64,000 bases of DNA from Paenibacillus tundrae (GCF_036884255.1 NZ_CP145605.1:6447001-6511000); one strand, 5' to 3'; numbered from the stretch's first letter, positions 40,659 through 50,204 are shown. Notes: generated from the letters alone by a model not told the origin. Made by a program: numbers and translations.

Positions 40659-40688
40659 AGAAAAAAGGCCAGCCTAAGCTGACCTTCA
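40659..40688 (-). terminator. terminator between the M23 peptidase and walR
   Basis: AAGGCCAGC pairs with GCTGACCTT (40665-40686). T6 follows on the minus strand, so the wal operon needs its own promoter. Confidence 0.85.
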
Positions 40689-40750
40689 TGACAAGAAAAA
40701 TCCACATTTTGATATAAGCATATCGCGGAATTTTCTTCTTAATATAATTA

Positions 40751-42283
40751 CTAGTTCAAGTATGTCATTGGATTCTCTGCCGTACCATTCTTAATAATCT
40801 CGAAGTGCAGATGCGTTCCTGTTGAGCGTCCAGTATTGCCCATTACACCGATACTCTCGCCCTTTTCGACGATCTGTCCAACTTTAACACCAATGCTGTT
40901 CAGATGTCCGTATAATGTTTCGTACCCGTTACGATGGTTAATGATAATAACATTGCCATATCCGCTCTTCTGTCCAGCAAACGTCACTACACCTTCATCC
41001 GAGGATTTCACATCCCGGTTACCAACAAGGTCTACACCTTTGTGCTGACGACCCCAACGTTCACCGAAGCTGCTGCTCATCGTTGCACCGGAGACAGGCC
41101 ATGCGAATTCGCCTGTACCTTCGCCGACTACTTTCGTACCGCTAAGAACGACTTCGGTCACTGCTGACTTAATCACTTCCTGGCCTAGCCATTCCTCTTG
41201 AACAACTTCGCCATTTTCCTTAGTAATTCGATACTGCATGTTTTTCAGTCCACTTTGACCTGGACGTACCACTTTGGTTGTCCCTGCTTTTAGCTCAGCA
41301 CTTTTACGTACTTCAACCTGTGGCTTGATCTCGATCTGCTCTACAACTTGTTCGACTGATTTCACAGTAACCGCCGGTTTGGGAACGGTCAGTGTCAGCT
41401 CGTCTCCAATTTGCATAGACGTTTCTTTAATGCCAGGGTTGTTTTTGCGAATCTCACTTTGTGTCAGCTCGTATTTGGCAGCGATGGAAGAGATGGTATC
41501 TCCTTCTCGTACCACATAGGTTACAGGCGCGTCTTTACCGACCGTTAATGCTTTAACCGCCTCAGAGACATCCCATATTTTGTTTGGATCTGCCTTAACT
41601 GCATCCGTCTCCACATCTTCTTTGATATCTACGGATTTCAGCGTTGTACTCGGCCCTTCGGCTTTCTTCGAAGAGTTCGCCGATACCGACTTCGTCTTGA
41701 GCGAGCTACGCACAGCCGATGCCGATATGTATTTGCTTTGCACTTGTTCAAGAATCGCATCTGCTGTTGCTTGATCCTTCACAATGCCGATTACTTCACC
41801 GTTGACCTTCAGCTCCACGCCTTTAGCGTAAGCCGTAAGCATATCATCGAGTTTATTCAGTGTTTCATCACTGTTAATCTCCGGTTTATATGCTTTTACC
41901 GTTTCGGTGGTAATGCCGTCTGTATTAAGTACCATTTCCGCTTGTGGATATTTATTTTGGTATTCCTCTGTTTTGTCTGCAAATAGCTGCTGTAATTGCG
42001 CTTCGTCTGTAATGCTGCCGATAGCCTGTCCTTTGACGATTACGTTATAATATGGAACCGTGTTGGCTGCAACATACTGTTTCCCTGCAAATCCGATCGA
42101 TGCAGCAATAAACAATCCACATGCTGTCGTGATGATCCATTTGCGCGAGGCTTGAACGCGCTTCTGTTTAACACTGAAGTTGGACATGCTCATGTTGTTT
42201 TTGTCTTCGGCCGTCCGGTGTTCCCCGGATTGTTCGTGTTCCCGGTTTTTGCCCGGTTGGCGTATGCCTCTGAAACCTTTCAT
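40751..42283 (-). CDS. secreted M23 endopeptidase with LysM and G5 domains
   Basis: 510 residues; AAAAGGAGAG before the ATG. A charged N-terminal cytosolic tail, one TM/signal helix (about 48-70, 'WIITTACGLFIAASIGFAG'), an extended segment with two 'GxxIGxVxDxxxA' repeats, a LysM domain (about 255-300, 'YVVREGDTISSIAAKYELTQ'), a G5 domain (about 305-385) and an M23 lysostaphin-type peptidase (about 400-510) with zinc ligands in HKGVDL and HLHFEI. It should cut peptidoglycan cross-links. Position next to walR and a perfect WalR box upstream make it a likely WalR target. Confidence 0.93.
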   Translation of the reverse strand: MKGFRGIRQPGKNREHEQSGEHRTAEDKNNMSMSNFSVKQKRVQASRKWIITTACGLFIAASIGFAGKQYVAANTVPYYNVIVKGQAIGSITDEAQLQQLFADKTEEYQNKYPQAEMVLNTDGITTETVKAYKPEINSDETLNKLDDMLTAYAKGVELKVNGEVIGIVKDQATADAILEQVQSKYISASAVRSSLKTKSVSANSSKKAEGPSTTLKSVDIKEDVETDAVKADPNKIWDVSEAVKALTVGKDAPVTYVVREGDTISSIAAKYELTQSEIRKNNPGIKETSMQIGDELTLTVPKPAVTVKSVEQVVEQIEIKPQVEVRKSAELKAGTTKVVRPGQSGLKNMQYRITKENGEVVQEEWLGQEVIKSAVTEVVLSGTKVVGEGTGEFAWPVSGATMSSSFGERWGRQHKGVDLVGNRDVKSSDEGVVTFAGQKSGYGNVIIINHRNGYETLYGHLNSIGVKVGQIVEKGESIGVMGNTGRSTGTHLHFEIIKNGTAENPMTYLN

Positions 42284-42390
42284 GATTCTCTCCTTTTCAG
42301 CACTTCTAGGCTCGCATTTCTGTCAAGACATCACCCATCGTGTGTGTCTCATGTTTGTTGATCTATCTATCTGGGTGTCCGCAAATCAGG

Positions 42391-42418
42391 ACTTTAGCTG
42401 CGCTCGTAAAAGTGTCAA
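42391..42418 (-). promoter_or_regulatory. promoter of the M23 peptidase gene
   Basis: TTGACA (42413-42418) and TAAAGT (42391-42396) on the minus strand, 16 bp apart. Confidence 0.6.
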
Positions 42419-42448
42419 AATTTTAACCTTTTGTCGCACCCGTATACT

Positions 42449-42465
42449 TTAACACAGGTTTTACA
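42449..42465 (-). promoter_or_regulatory. walR box: WalR-binding site upstream of the M23 gene
   Basis: TGTAAA-ACCTG-TGTTAA on the minus strand is a perfect fit to TGTWAH-N5-TGTWAH. It ends about 30 bp upstream of the -35 TTGACA, which would suit activation. Confidence 0.7.
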
Positions 42466-42660
42466 CACATTTCAACTGTAGCCATCACAGCGCAAAGCCG
42501 CGCCCCGCTTGGTTTTCCTGTATTATCCATATGGTGGCAGGTCATTCGGGCTTCATTCTTCCCCTTAACATTAAGAATACTATGTACTTCTAATCAACTT
42601 TTATGACTAGGTTCTAAGACCCACCGAAATATGACTTCTCTTTCATAAAAACACAACCTG

Positions 42661-42700
42661 AAAATCCCTCGCCAGATGAACTCTGATAAGGGATTTTATA
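42661..42700. terminator. hairpin after the 254-residue membrane protein gene
   Basis: AAAATCCCT pairs with AGGGATTTT (42661-42697), with inner pairing around CCAGA/TCTGA. The T run is short, so terminator strength is uncertain. Confidence 0.5.
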
Positions 42701-42918
42701 TCGTAACCTGCTATAGGATGCCTTAACTTCACGGCTATTTATGCCAAGCAATTTCTTCCACCATCCGATAAGGTATCATCCATATGTGAAACACTACTTT
42801 TGGTTATGTTACTAGAGTACATGCCTTCTTGGATTTCTTATATATTCCAGTAAGTTTAGCTGTATTACCTCGATAATTCTAGATCAGAAAGACAACATCC
42901 CTCGTTCTATCCTACAGC
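42701..42918. other. untranslated region with no recognisable feature
   Basis: 218 bp between the membrane protein stop and the hairpin. No ORF with a ribosome site. Confidence 0.4.
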
Positions 42919-43683
42919 TCACTCTGCTTGAAGCACTTCCATCAAGTTATCATATTCTTCACTGGTCAGATACTTCGAGATTACCTGCTCTATATCACGT
43001 AATTCCTGCTCGGTCAGCCCACCCTCCATTGCACCGGAAATTTGTTGCATTTCCTTCTGAGGTAACTTAGCCATCAATAAGCTGAAGATTTTCTCTTTAT
43101 CCTCCAGCGGCAATTTATCCTTCACACCTGTGATGTCATCCGGGGATACAACAATGGCATCATTACCTGTCGGTGCAGTTCCATTAGAACTTCCACCTGT
43201 CCCATTACCGGAAGCAACACCTTCTTCTGTACTGCCTGCCGAACCACCTCTCGTTCCACCTACGCCTGCACTTTCATCTGAATCAGACTCATTTCCACTA
43301 CTCTCACCAGAACCGGAACCAGTTGATGCATTGGGTTGGTCGCCACCTAGAGACACATCGGTATCACGCTCTGTGCTCTCTGGATCTTCATCTGTGCCAT
43401 TCCCCATCACAGAGGTGGCATTCTCTGGCACTTGTTCTTCCTCCGCCCCTGCTGGCTGATCTGGTGGTTCAATCTCTGTCTTCTTGTCCTCCCCAGATTT
43501 TCCACCGAGCATGCCTTGGAACATAGCTGCTAACCCTAAAGGCTGACCTTCCCACTGAATATTAAAACTTGCGAGCAGTGATTTAGCATAAGACTGTACA
43601 ATTAGTCCGGTCGTCAGCAAGGTCAGTGCACTGACCAATACAACGGTAAGCACCATTTTTACAAACCATTGAAGCAGCTTCAT
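42919..43683 (-). CDS. membrane protein with disordered acidic linker
   Basis: 254 residues from ATG 43683 (GGAGGGAGAG upstream); a GTG nine codons earlier would be inside that site. One N-terminal TM helix (about 5-30, 'MVLTVVLVSALTLLTTGLIV'), then a ~120-residue Gly/Ser/Asp/Glu/Thr-rich disordered linker. A compact helical C-terminal domain (about 175-254) has 'EKIFSLLMAKLPQKEMQQISGAMEGGLTEQELRDIEQVISKYLTSEEYDNLMEVL'. The C-terminal domain is probably outside the membrane. Lies between purA and the M23 gene; envelope function is inference. Confidence 0.72.
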   Translation of the reverse strand: MKLLQWFVKMVLTVVLVSALTLLTTGLIVQSYAKSLLASFNIQWEGQPLGLAAMFQGMLGGKSGEDKKTEIEPPDQPAGAEEEQVPENATSVMGNGTDEDPESTERDTDVSLGGDQPNASTGSGSGESSGNESDSDESAGVGGTRGGSAGSTEEGVASGNGTGGSSNGTAPTGNDAIVVSPDDITGVKDKLPLEDKEKIFSLLMAKLPQKEMQQISGAMEGGLTEQELRDIEQVISKYLTSEEYDNLMEVLQAE

Positions 43684-43815
43684 TTTCGATCTCTCCCTCC
43701 AATTTCCCACCCATTCATCTTGCTTCGCTTCGGGTCTATCACTCTACTGTTAATCAGTATTGACGGAAATCAGAGGAATATAATCGGTTCTCATCATTAT
43801 GAATGTTGTGTATAC

Positions 43816-43858
43816 GAAAAAAACCTCGGTGACCGCTAAAATAGCGACCACTGAGGCT
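43816..43858 (-). terminator. terminator after purA
   Basis: CCTCGGTGACCGCTA pairs with TAGCGACCACTGAGG (43824-43855), with T7 on the minus strand. Strong. Confidence 0.9.
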
Positions 43859-43868
43859 TTATTAGTGC

Positions 43869-45155
43869 TTATTCGTAAATTGGAAGTACTTGATTCGTTT
43901 GTTCACGGTTACGACCAACAGAGAAGATCGCAATTGGAATACCCGTCAACTCAGATACACGTTTTACATAGTTCTGTGTGTTTACAGGCAGATCCTCAAG
44001 CTTCTTCGCTCCAGTGATATCCTCACTCCAGCCTGGCATTTCTTCATATACCGCTTCACATTCTGCCAGCATTTTGAGGCTTGCTGGGTAGTGAGTGATA
44101 ACCTCACCGCGGTATTTGTACCCTGTGCAGATTTTAACGGTGTCCAGACCTGTCATAACGTCCAGTGAGTTCAAGGACAGACCAGTAATACCGCTAACAC
44201 GACGAGCGTGGCGAACGACAACGCTATCGAACCAACCTACACGACGCGGACGTCCAGTTACGGTACCGTACTCATGTCCAGTCTCACGGATTTGGTCACC
44301 AACCGCATCATGCAGCTCCGTTGGGAAAGGACCATCTCCTACACGCGTCGTGTATGCCTTAGCTACACCGATAACTTGCTGAATGCGGGCTGGACCTACA
44401 CCAGAACCGATACATACGCCGCCTGCGGATGGATTGGATGAAGTTACGAACGGATATGTTCCTTGATCCAGATCGAGCATCACGCCTTGTGCGCCTTCAA
44501 ACAATACTTTTTTGTCCTCATCGATATATTCATTGAGCACAACAGATGTATCACGTACGTAAGGACGCAGGATCTCTGCGTATCCCAGATAATCTTTCAG
44601 AATCTCTTCCACATCAACAGGTTGACCGTTGTATACCTGCTCGATGATGCGGTTTTTCTCTTTAACCAGATGACGCAGCTTCAGTTCGAAATCTTCCGCA
44701 TCAAGCAGATCAACCATCCGAATACCGATTCGAGCTGATTTGTCCATGTAAGCTGGGCCAATACCTTTACCGGTTGTACCGATTTTGTTTGGACCTTTGC
44801 TCTCTTCTTCCAGTGCATCCAATACCATGTGGTATGGCAGGATGATATGTGCGCGTTCACTGATGGACAGGTTCTTCGTTGTGAAATCATTATCATGAAT
44901 GTAATTAATTTCTTCAATAAGTGCCTTCGGATTGATCACCATACCGTTACCGATTACACAGGCTTTGTCCGTGTAGAAGATACCCGATGGAATCATCGTT
45001 AGTTTATATTTTTTGTTGTCGATCAGAATCGTGTGACCTGCATTGTTACCACCTTGGTAACGTGCAACCACGTCTGCCGTTTCTGCTAAATAGTCTGTAA
45101 TCTTACCTTTTCCTTCGTCTCCCCATTGCGTTCCCACTACAACTACCGTTGACAT
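43869..45155 (-). CDS. purA: adenylosuccinate synthetase
   Basis: 428 residues, standard length. Joins IMP and aspartate with GTP to form adenylosuccinate, the first committed step to AMP. GTP loop QWGDEGKGK (residues ~10-18), the signature 'QGGNNAGHT', 'STGKGIGPAYMDK'-like region ('GTTGKGIGPAY'), 'EGAQGVMLDLDQGTYPFVTSSN' and 'TGRPRRVGWFD'. ATG 45155 has GGAGG upstream; an in-frame start ten codons earlier lacks one. Cytosolic. A paired PurR operator precedes its promoter. Confidence 0.98.
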   Translation of the reverse strand: MSTVVVVGTQWGDEGKGKITDYLAETADVVARYQGGNNAGHTILIDNKKYKLTMIPSGIFYTDKACVIGNGMVINPKALIEEINYIHDNDFTTKNLSISERAHIILPYHMVLDALEEESKGPNKIGTTGKGIGPAYMDKSARIGIRMVDLLDAEDFELKLRHLVKEKNRIIEQVYNGQPVDVEEILKDYLGYAEILRPYVRDTSVVLNEYIDEDKKVLFEGAQGVMLDLDQGTYPFVTSSNPSAGGVCIGSGVGPARIQQVIGVAKAYTTRVGDGPFPTELHDAVGDQIRETGHEYGTVTGRPRRVGWFDSVVVRHARRVSGITGLSLNSLDVMTGLDTVKICTGYKYRGEVITHYPASLKMLAECEAVYEEMPGWSEDITGAKKLEDLPVNTQNYVKRVSELTGIPIAIFSVGRNREQTNQVLPIYE

Positions 45156-45326
45156 AGTACATACCTCCGTGGGTGCCTTGCGCACCTTTGTATTGGTCTG
45201 TCCGTCCTCTATCTCGGCAGGAATTTAAGTGACAAACACCGGCGGAGAAGCGTGCTAACGGACAGTGAAAATTTCCTTCAATTTACATCCGAAGGAAGGT
45301 TTTCGCTGCTTTAACGCAGCAGTATT

Positions 45327-45355
45327 AGTGTACCAGCACCCTTTTTCAAAGTCAA
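45327..45355 (-). promoter_or_regulatory. purA promoter
   Basis: On the minus strand TTGACT (45350-45355) and TACACT (45327-45332) are 17 bp apart. The leader to the start codon is about 165 nt and can form hairpins such as CTGCTGCG/CGCAGCAG-like. Confidence 0.75.
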
Positions 45356-45359
45356 ATCA

Positions 45360-45403
45360 AATAGCGAACAATTAGATATAGTAAAACTATAATGTTCGGG
45401 ATT
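45360..45403. promoter_or_regulatory. paired PurR operator (two inverted PurBoxes)
   Basis: AATAGCGAACAAT (45360-45372) and, on the opposite strand, AATCCCGAACATT (45391-45403) each match AWWWCCGAACWWT at 12 of 13 positions. The boxes are inverted and 18 bp apart, as in Bacillus pur operators, and lie just upstream of the -35 box. PRPP relieves PurR repression in that family. Confidence 0.78.
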
Positions 45404-45420
45404 TACGCTATATTTCGACG

Positions 45421-45473
45421 CAAAAAACCGGCGAAGCCAGTCAAATCATGTCTGACGGCTAACCCCGGTTCCT
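45421..45473 (-). terminator. terminator after dnaB
   Basis: AACCGG and GAAGCCAGTCAA pair with TTGACGGCT..CCGGTT-type sequence (45426-45470, with bulges). T6 follows on the minus strand. Confidence 0.8.
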
Positions 45474-45492
45474 TATCGTACGTGTTCATATC

Positions 45493-46854
45493 CTACATGG
45501 CGAAGGCGTCATTGTGTGCCCTCTCGTAGTTTACGAATTTATTAAAGTTCTTCAAGAAGACCAATTCGACCGTACCTACCGGACCATTACGCTGTTTAGC
45601 AATAATAATCTCGATAATATTTTTCTTCTCGGTTTCCTGATTGTAATAATCATCCCGGTACAGGAACGCTACGATGTCAGCATCTTGCTCGATCGATCCC
45701 GATTCCCGCAAGTCACTCATCATCGGACGTTTATCCTGACGTTGCTCTACGCCCCGGCTTAACTGAGACAGGGCAATAACCGGAACTTCCAGTTCCCGGC
45801 CAATCTGTTTCAGTGTACGTGAAATCTCGGATACCTCTTGTTGACGGTTCTCCCCTGCTTTACCACGTCCACTAATGAGTTGCAAATAGTCGATTAGAAT
45901 CATGCCAAGGCCTTTTTCCTTTTTGAGACGACGGCATTTGGCGCGAATATCGGCCACCGTAATCCCCGGCGTATCATCGATATAGATATCTGCTTCGTTT
46001 AGCGCAGCAATACCCATCGTTAGCTTCTGCCAGTCCTCATCACCTTTAAATTCACCCGTACGCAGAACCCCTGCATCTAGATTGGCTTCCGCACAGATCA
46101 TCCGTTGTACAAGCTGTGCGGCTGACATCTCCAGACTGAAGATGGCTACCGTCTCTTGCGCGCGAATCCCTACATTCTGAGCGATATTCAAGGCAAAGGC
46201 TGTCTTACCTACTGAAGGACGCGCAGCTACAATAATCAAGTCACTACGCTGGAATCCGGCAGTCATTTTGTCGAGATCGATAAATCCAGACGGGATGCCC
46301 GTCGTGGTTCCGCGGTTTTGATGGAGCGTCTCGACTTTATCGAATACCTCCATGAGTACATCCTGAATGGCGATAAAACCGCTACTGGAACGCCGGTTAG
46401 AGATCTCCAAAATGCGCCGTTCTGCTTCACCGAGCATGGCAGCAACGTCTTCACCGCCAGTATATCCTTCGCTAACAATCTGCGTGGCTGTACGAATCAG
46501 ACGACGCAGCATCGATTTCTCTTCAATAATCTGAGCGTAATAGTCTACGTTCGCGGCTGTAGGTACACCATGGGCCAGCTTAGCCAAATAACTAACGCCG
46601 CCGATGTCCTCAAGCTCACCTTTATCCTTCAGAAGCGAAGTCAATGTCACGAGGTCAATCGGTTGATTTCCCTCACCAAGCTGAATCATCGCTTCAAAAA
46701 TTAGTTGATGTGGCTTGTCATAGAAATCCTCGGTTTGCACCCGTTCCATCGCTGTAATCAGAGCTTCGCCCTGCAACAGGATTGCACCCAGCACAGCCTG
46801 TTCGGCCTCCAGGTTCTGTGGGGGAATCCGGTCGAATAACATTTCGCCGCCCAT
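45493..46854 (-). CDS. dnaB: replicative DNA helicase DnaB
   Basis: 453 residues (called dnaC in B. subtilis). N-terminal DnaB domain ('RIPPQNLEAEQAVLGAILLQGEAL'), linker and RecA-like motor with Walker A 'ARPSVGKTAFALN' near 210 and Walker B 'LIDYLQLISG'; 'LSRGVEQRQDKRPMMSDLRESGSIEQDADIVAFLYR' completes the signature. It unwinds the fork as a hexamer. GGAGGAATAAG precedes the ATG by about 6 nt, and only 1 nt separates it from the rplI stop. Confidence 0.97.
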   Translation of the reverse strand: MGGEMLFDRIPPQNLEAEQAVLGAILLQGEALITAMERVQTEDFYDKPHQLIFEAMIQLGEGNQPIDLVTLTSLLKDKGELEDIGGVSYLAKLAHGVPTAANVDYYAQIIEEKSMLRRLIRTATQIVSEGYTGGEDVAAMLGEAERRILEISNRRSSSGFIAIQDVLMEVFDKVETLHQNRGTTTGIPSGFIDLDKMTAGFQRSDLIIVAARPSVGKTAFALNIAQNVGIRAQETVAIFSLEMSAAQLVQRMICAEANLDAGVLRTGEFKGDEDWQKLTMGIAALNEADIYIDDTPGITVADIRAKCRRLKKEKGLGMILIDYLQLISGRGKAGENRQQEVSEISRTLKQIGRELEVPVIALSQLSRGVEQRQDKRPMMSDLRESGSIEQDADIVAFLYRDDYYNQETEKKNIIEIIIAKQRNGPVGTVELVFLKNFNKFVNYERAHNDAFAM

Positions 46855-46855
46855 C

Positions 46856-47299
46856 TTATTCCTCCGTTACTTGTACCTTCAAGGTTGCCTTCACTTCAGG
46901 GTGAATCTTGACAGATACTTGCGTTACACCGAGAGTACGAATAGGCTCGTCCAACTCAATTTTACGCTTATCGATTTTCAGACCTTTAGCTGCAAGAGCT
47001 TCTGCGATCTGTTTAGATGTAATTGCACCGAACAGACGGCCACCTTCGCCGGACTTCGCTTTAAGCTCTGTCACTTCTGATTCGAGTTTTTTGCCTAGTG
47101 CTTCTGCTTCTGCCTTCTCTTCCTGTTTGCGTCTCTCTTCAGCCGCATTCTGGTTGTCCAGCGTCTTCATGTTTCCGTCTGTTGCAAGACGAGCAATTCC
47201 CCGTGGTAACAAGAAGTTCTGTGCATAACCTTCAGATACTTCCTTCACTTGCCCTTTCTTGCCTTGACCCTTCATATCTTTTATAAAAATGACCTTCAT
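46856..47299 (-). CDS. rplI: 50S ribosomal protein L9
   Basis: 147 residues. N-terminal 'MKVIFIKDMKGQGKKGQVKE' and 'GYAQNFLLPRGIARLAT' bind 23S rRNA; a long connecting helix (about 40-75) leads to the C-terminal domain ('GRLFGAITSKQIAEALAAKGL'). The start overlaps the gdpP stop by 4 bp (ATGA), giving coupled translation. Confidence 0.97.
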   Translation of the reverse strand: MKVIFIKDMKGQGKKGQVKEVSEGYAQNFLLPRGIARLATDGNMKTLDNQNAAEERRKQEEKAEAEALGKKLESEVTELKAKSGEGGRLFGAITSKQIAEALAAKGLKIDKRKIELDEPIRTLGVTQVSVKIHPEVKATLKVQVTEE

Positions 47300-49284
47300 T
47301 CGAACAGCCCCTCTTCCTTTTCGATTTCAGCAAGTACGTTCATCAGCCGTTTTTCTGCCTCTCCCAACGTACCTTCAAGCTGTACAGCAGCATTGGTTAA
47401 ATGTCCGCCGCCGCCAAGTTTCTCCATAACGACCTGTACATTCATTCGTCCCAGTGACCGAGCACTGATGCCAATTAGCCCATCTGGGCGCTCACTGATC
47501 ACAAATGATGCAACAACATCGGTCATATTCAGCAATGTGTCCGCCACTTGGGCGATCATCATCTGTGAAATCTTGCTGCCAGGGTCTGTGACCGCCAGCG
47601 CAATGTTCCCATATACCATTTTAGCATGCTTTATGATTTCTGCCTTAGCAATATATTCTGACAGATCCTCTTTCATCAAGCGTTGGATCATGATGGTGTC
47701 TGCACCACTACGGCGTAAAAAGCCCGCTGCTTCAAATGTACGTGAACCTGTATGCAATGCAAAATGCTTCGTATCCACCGTAATCCCCGCTAACAGTGCT
47801 GTTGCTTCAAGGGGTGTAAATTGCACTTTGTCATGAATATATTGCAACAGCTCAGTCACTAGCTCCGCAGCCGATGAAGCGTATGGCTCCAAGTAGATAA
47901 GTACTGCATCATTAATAAATTCTTCTCCGCGGCGATGATGATCTACAACGACTACACGCGTAGCAGCCTGCACTAATTTCGGTTCCATAGTCATCGAAGC
48001 TTTGTGCGTATCCACCACGACGAGCAACGTATGCTCGGTCATCATCTGCGTGGCTTGTTCAGGCGATACAAATGCTTTGGACAGCTTCTCATCCTTGTTC
48101 ACTTGCTCCATCATGCGTTCAATTGATGGATTCGTTCCATCAAGGACAATTCGCGCTTCCACATTGTATAAACTAGCTGCCTTCCATACACCAATAGAGG
48201 CACCGATTGCATCCATATCCGGAATTTTATGCCCCATAACGAGCACACGGTCACTCTCTTGCATCAGATCACGCAGGGCATGAGCAATAACCCTCGCTCT
48301 TACTCGTGTGCGTTTCTCAACAGCATTTGATTTACCACCATAAAAGGACAAGCGCTGTCCTGACTTCACGGCAGCCTGGTCACCACCGCGACCAAGTGCC
48401 ATATCGAGACTTGATTGAGCAAGCTCTCCCATTTCTCCAATGCTATCCGATCCAAAAGCTAGACCGATACTGAGCGTCATTGGGACTTTGAGGTCAGCAG
48501 TCATTTCACGGACTTCATCCAAAATAACAAATCGGCTCTGCTCCAACTCTTGCAACGACTTAAAGTTCAGCATCATAAGATACCGATCTGATGACAAGCG
48601 TCGCAGATATACCTCATAACGCTTAGCCCAGGATGTGATCTCACTCGTTACACGCGCGATTAACGCGGTTCGCTGCTGATCATCCATGCCTTGCGCTGCT
48701 TCATCAAGATTATCGAGCACTAAGATACCCAGTGCCATACGTTCATTTTCATATTTATCACGAAGAATAGCGAGCTCTGTCATCTCGTAGACATATACAT
48801 ACCGCTCCTGCGGATTATGGATTACACCGTAATACCGGTCATCCAACTGGAATTCATCATGAAGTTCCCTGGTCAGCTCCTTGGTTCCATCTTTTTTCTC
48901 TTTTGGTTGAGGAAGATTGGGAAACAAGTTTTGGAGCGGGTTACCTACCATCGTTTTTTCATGGAACATATCTGCAATGAAACGATTATGCCACTCTACC
49001 GTACGATCCTCACTGTACAACACAATGCCGAATGGAAGCATACCTACAGCTTCGCCTTCCATTCGTTTGATCCGAATAGACAGTCCATTAATGTAGTCAT
49101 TCAACTCTCGACGGAACGCTAGCTCCGCCTTAATCATGACGATCCCCAGCGCCGAAGCCAGAAGTAGACTAACCAAACCAAGCGTCCAGTTATAAATGGT
49201 CACCAGCATAACTAGCAATAGCAGCATTATGAACGCCCATACGGTATAGTAGCCGTGCCAGCGTTTCTTCAGAAATTTAGGCAA
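47296..49284 (-). CDS. gdpP: cyclic-di-AMP phosphodiesterase GdpP (YybT)
   Basis: 662 residues from a TTG with AGGGTGA 6 nt upstream. Two TM helices (about 12-55), a PAS-like domain (about 80-150), a degenerate GGDEF domain (about 175-300, no GGDEF residues) and a DHH/DHHA1 phosphoesterase (about 340-655) with 'HKIPDMDAIGA', 'VVVDHHRRG' and 'GGGGHLTNAA'. It hydrolyses c-di-AMP to pApA, setting wall stress, potassium and beta-lactam tolerance. Gene order yybS-gdpP-rplI-dnaB is conserved. Confidence 0.96.
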   Translation of the reverse strand: MPKFLKKRWHGYYTVWAFIMLLLLVMLVTIYNWTLGLVSLLLASALGIVMIKAELAFRRELNDYINGLSIRIKRMEGEAVGMLPFGIVLYSEDRTVEWHNRFIADMFHEKTMVGNPLQNLFPNLPQPKEKKDGTKELTRELHDEFQLDDRYYGVIHNPQERYVYVYEMTELAILRDKYENERMALGILVLDNLDEAAQGMDDQQRTALIARVTSEITSWAKRYEVYLRRLSSDRYLMMLNFKSLQELEQSRFVILDEVREMTADLKVPMTLSIGLAFGSDSIGEMGELAQSSLDMALGRGGDQAAVKSGQRLSFYGGKSNAVEKRTRVRARVIAHALRDLMQESDRVLVMGHKIPDMDAIGASIGVWKAASLYNVEARIVLDGTNPSIERMMEQVNKDEKLSKAFVSPEQATQMMTEHTLLVVVDTHKASMTMEPKLVQAATRVVVVDHHRRGEEFINDAVLIYLEPYASSAAELVTELLQYIHDKVQFTPLEATALLAGITVDTKHFALHTGSRTFEAAGFLRRSGADTIMIQRLMKEDLSEYIAKAEIIKHAKMVYGNIALAVTDPGSKISQMMIAQVADTLLNMTDVVASFVISERPDGLIGISARSLGRMNVQVVMEKLGGGGHLTNAAVQLEGTLGEAEKRLMNVLAEIEKEEGLFE

Positions 49285-49295
49285 GACTCATCACC

Positions 49296-50204
49296 CTAAC
49301 GTTTTGGTTTCGTTATTGCCTCGCGAAGCGGGAACACCAGATCAATAACTCCGATAATTCGTAGCGGACCAATGAAGAAGACCGCTGCCGCAAGTAAATA
49401 CGGTATAACTGGATTCCACTTCTTCGCATGAGAGAGGAAGAAGAAGAAGCCTATCGCTTGAATCATGAAGCCGAGATTAATTAATGGGGACAAGTTGGCG
49501 GCAATCATCGACCAATACGACCCATCATTCTCGCCAGACATAAGCGTGAAGATCAGTGCAAGGAAGTAATACCATATGAGAGCACGCGGCATGCGCCATT
49601 CACGTGCTGGCGGGAAATTAGCTACACTCACACCCATTACATTCAGAATTGGACGTGCAATGAGATGTGTAATGAGCGACATCACAAGTGCAGTCACTAC
49701 GAGAGCGAACGGAATTAAGAGCTGCGTTCGTCTGGCCACATCCTCTGTCATTTCAGGTGTCCACACAAATCCATTGACCAGTCCATCTGAAGCTGTCAGT
49801 GGCTCCGTAGCCAGTTTCACCATGTCCTCAATGTACTCATACAGGTTGAACTGGAACAGAACGCTTCCGATCAGCAACATCAACAAGTATTCAGCTAATA
49901 TTGCACCAGTACCCACCAAGAAAGTATACAGGGCTGACTTCCCTTTCTTGATTGCATTCCCCATAAAGATTGCTGGCACCGTAAACACAACTAAGAATAT
50001 GAGATACAACGGTTCAATCATAAATAATATTATGGCGACTGGGATGAGATGCACGACAAACGATTTAACCGATAGGTACGCATACAGAATCACACCTGGT
50101 ACGAGCATGAAAAATACCGTGAGCACCGATAAAGGCGTTATAAGCGATAGTAACAAGAGCAGAAACACAACGCTCCAAATAACTGATTTAAAGCTAAAAT
50201 TCAA
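49296..50204 (-). CDS. yybS: YybS-type membrane protein (DUF2232)
   Basis: 302 residues with about eight TM helices throughout, and the DUF2232-typical 'LFQFNLYEYIEDMVKLA' loop and 'EWRMPRALIWYYFLALIF' near the C-terminus. I start at TTG 50204 with AGAGGTGA 5 nt upstream; a GTG at 50213 overlapping the previous stop (GTGA) is an alternative. Stops 11 bp before gdpP starts. Function unknown. Confidence 0.87.
   Translation of the reverse strand: MNFSFKSVIWSVVFLLLLLSLITPLSVLTVFFMLVPGVILYAYLSVKSFVVHLIPVAIILFMIEPLYLIFLVVFTVPAIFMGNAIKKGKSALYTFLVGTGAILAEYLLMLLIGSVLFQFNLYEYIEDMVKLATEPLTASDGLVNGFVWTPEMTEDVARRTQLLIPFALVVTALVMSLITHLIARPILNVMGVSVANFPPAREWRMPRALIWYYFLALIFTLMSGENDGSYWSMIAANLSPLINLGFMIQAIGFFFFLSHAKKWNPVIPYLLAAAVFFIGPLRIIGVIDLVFPLREAITKPKR

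Larger units (their letters stand above)
42284..42660. other. leader and promoter region of the M23 gene
   Basis: Contains the WalR box and promoter listed separately; the transcript would have a ~100-nt leader. Nothing recognisable is seen at 42470-42660. Confidence 0.5.

Noticed and set aside
45156..45330. Purine riboswitch in the purA leader
   Set aside because: No xpt-type core found; control is better explained by the PurR operator.
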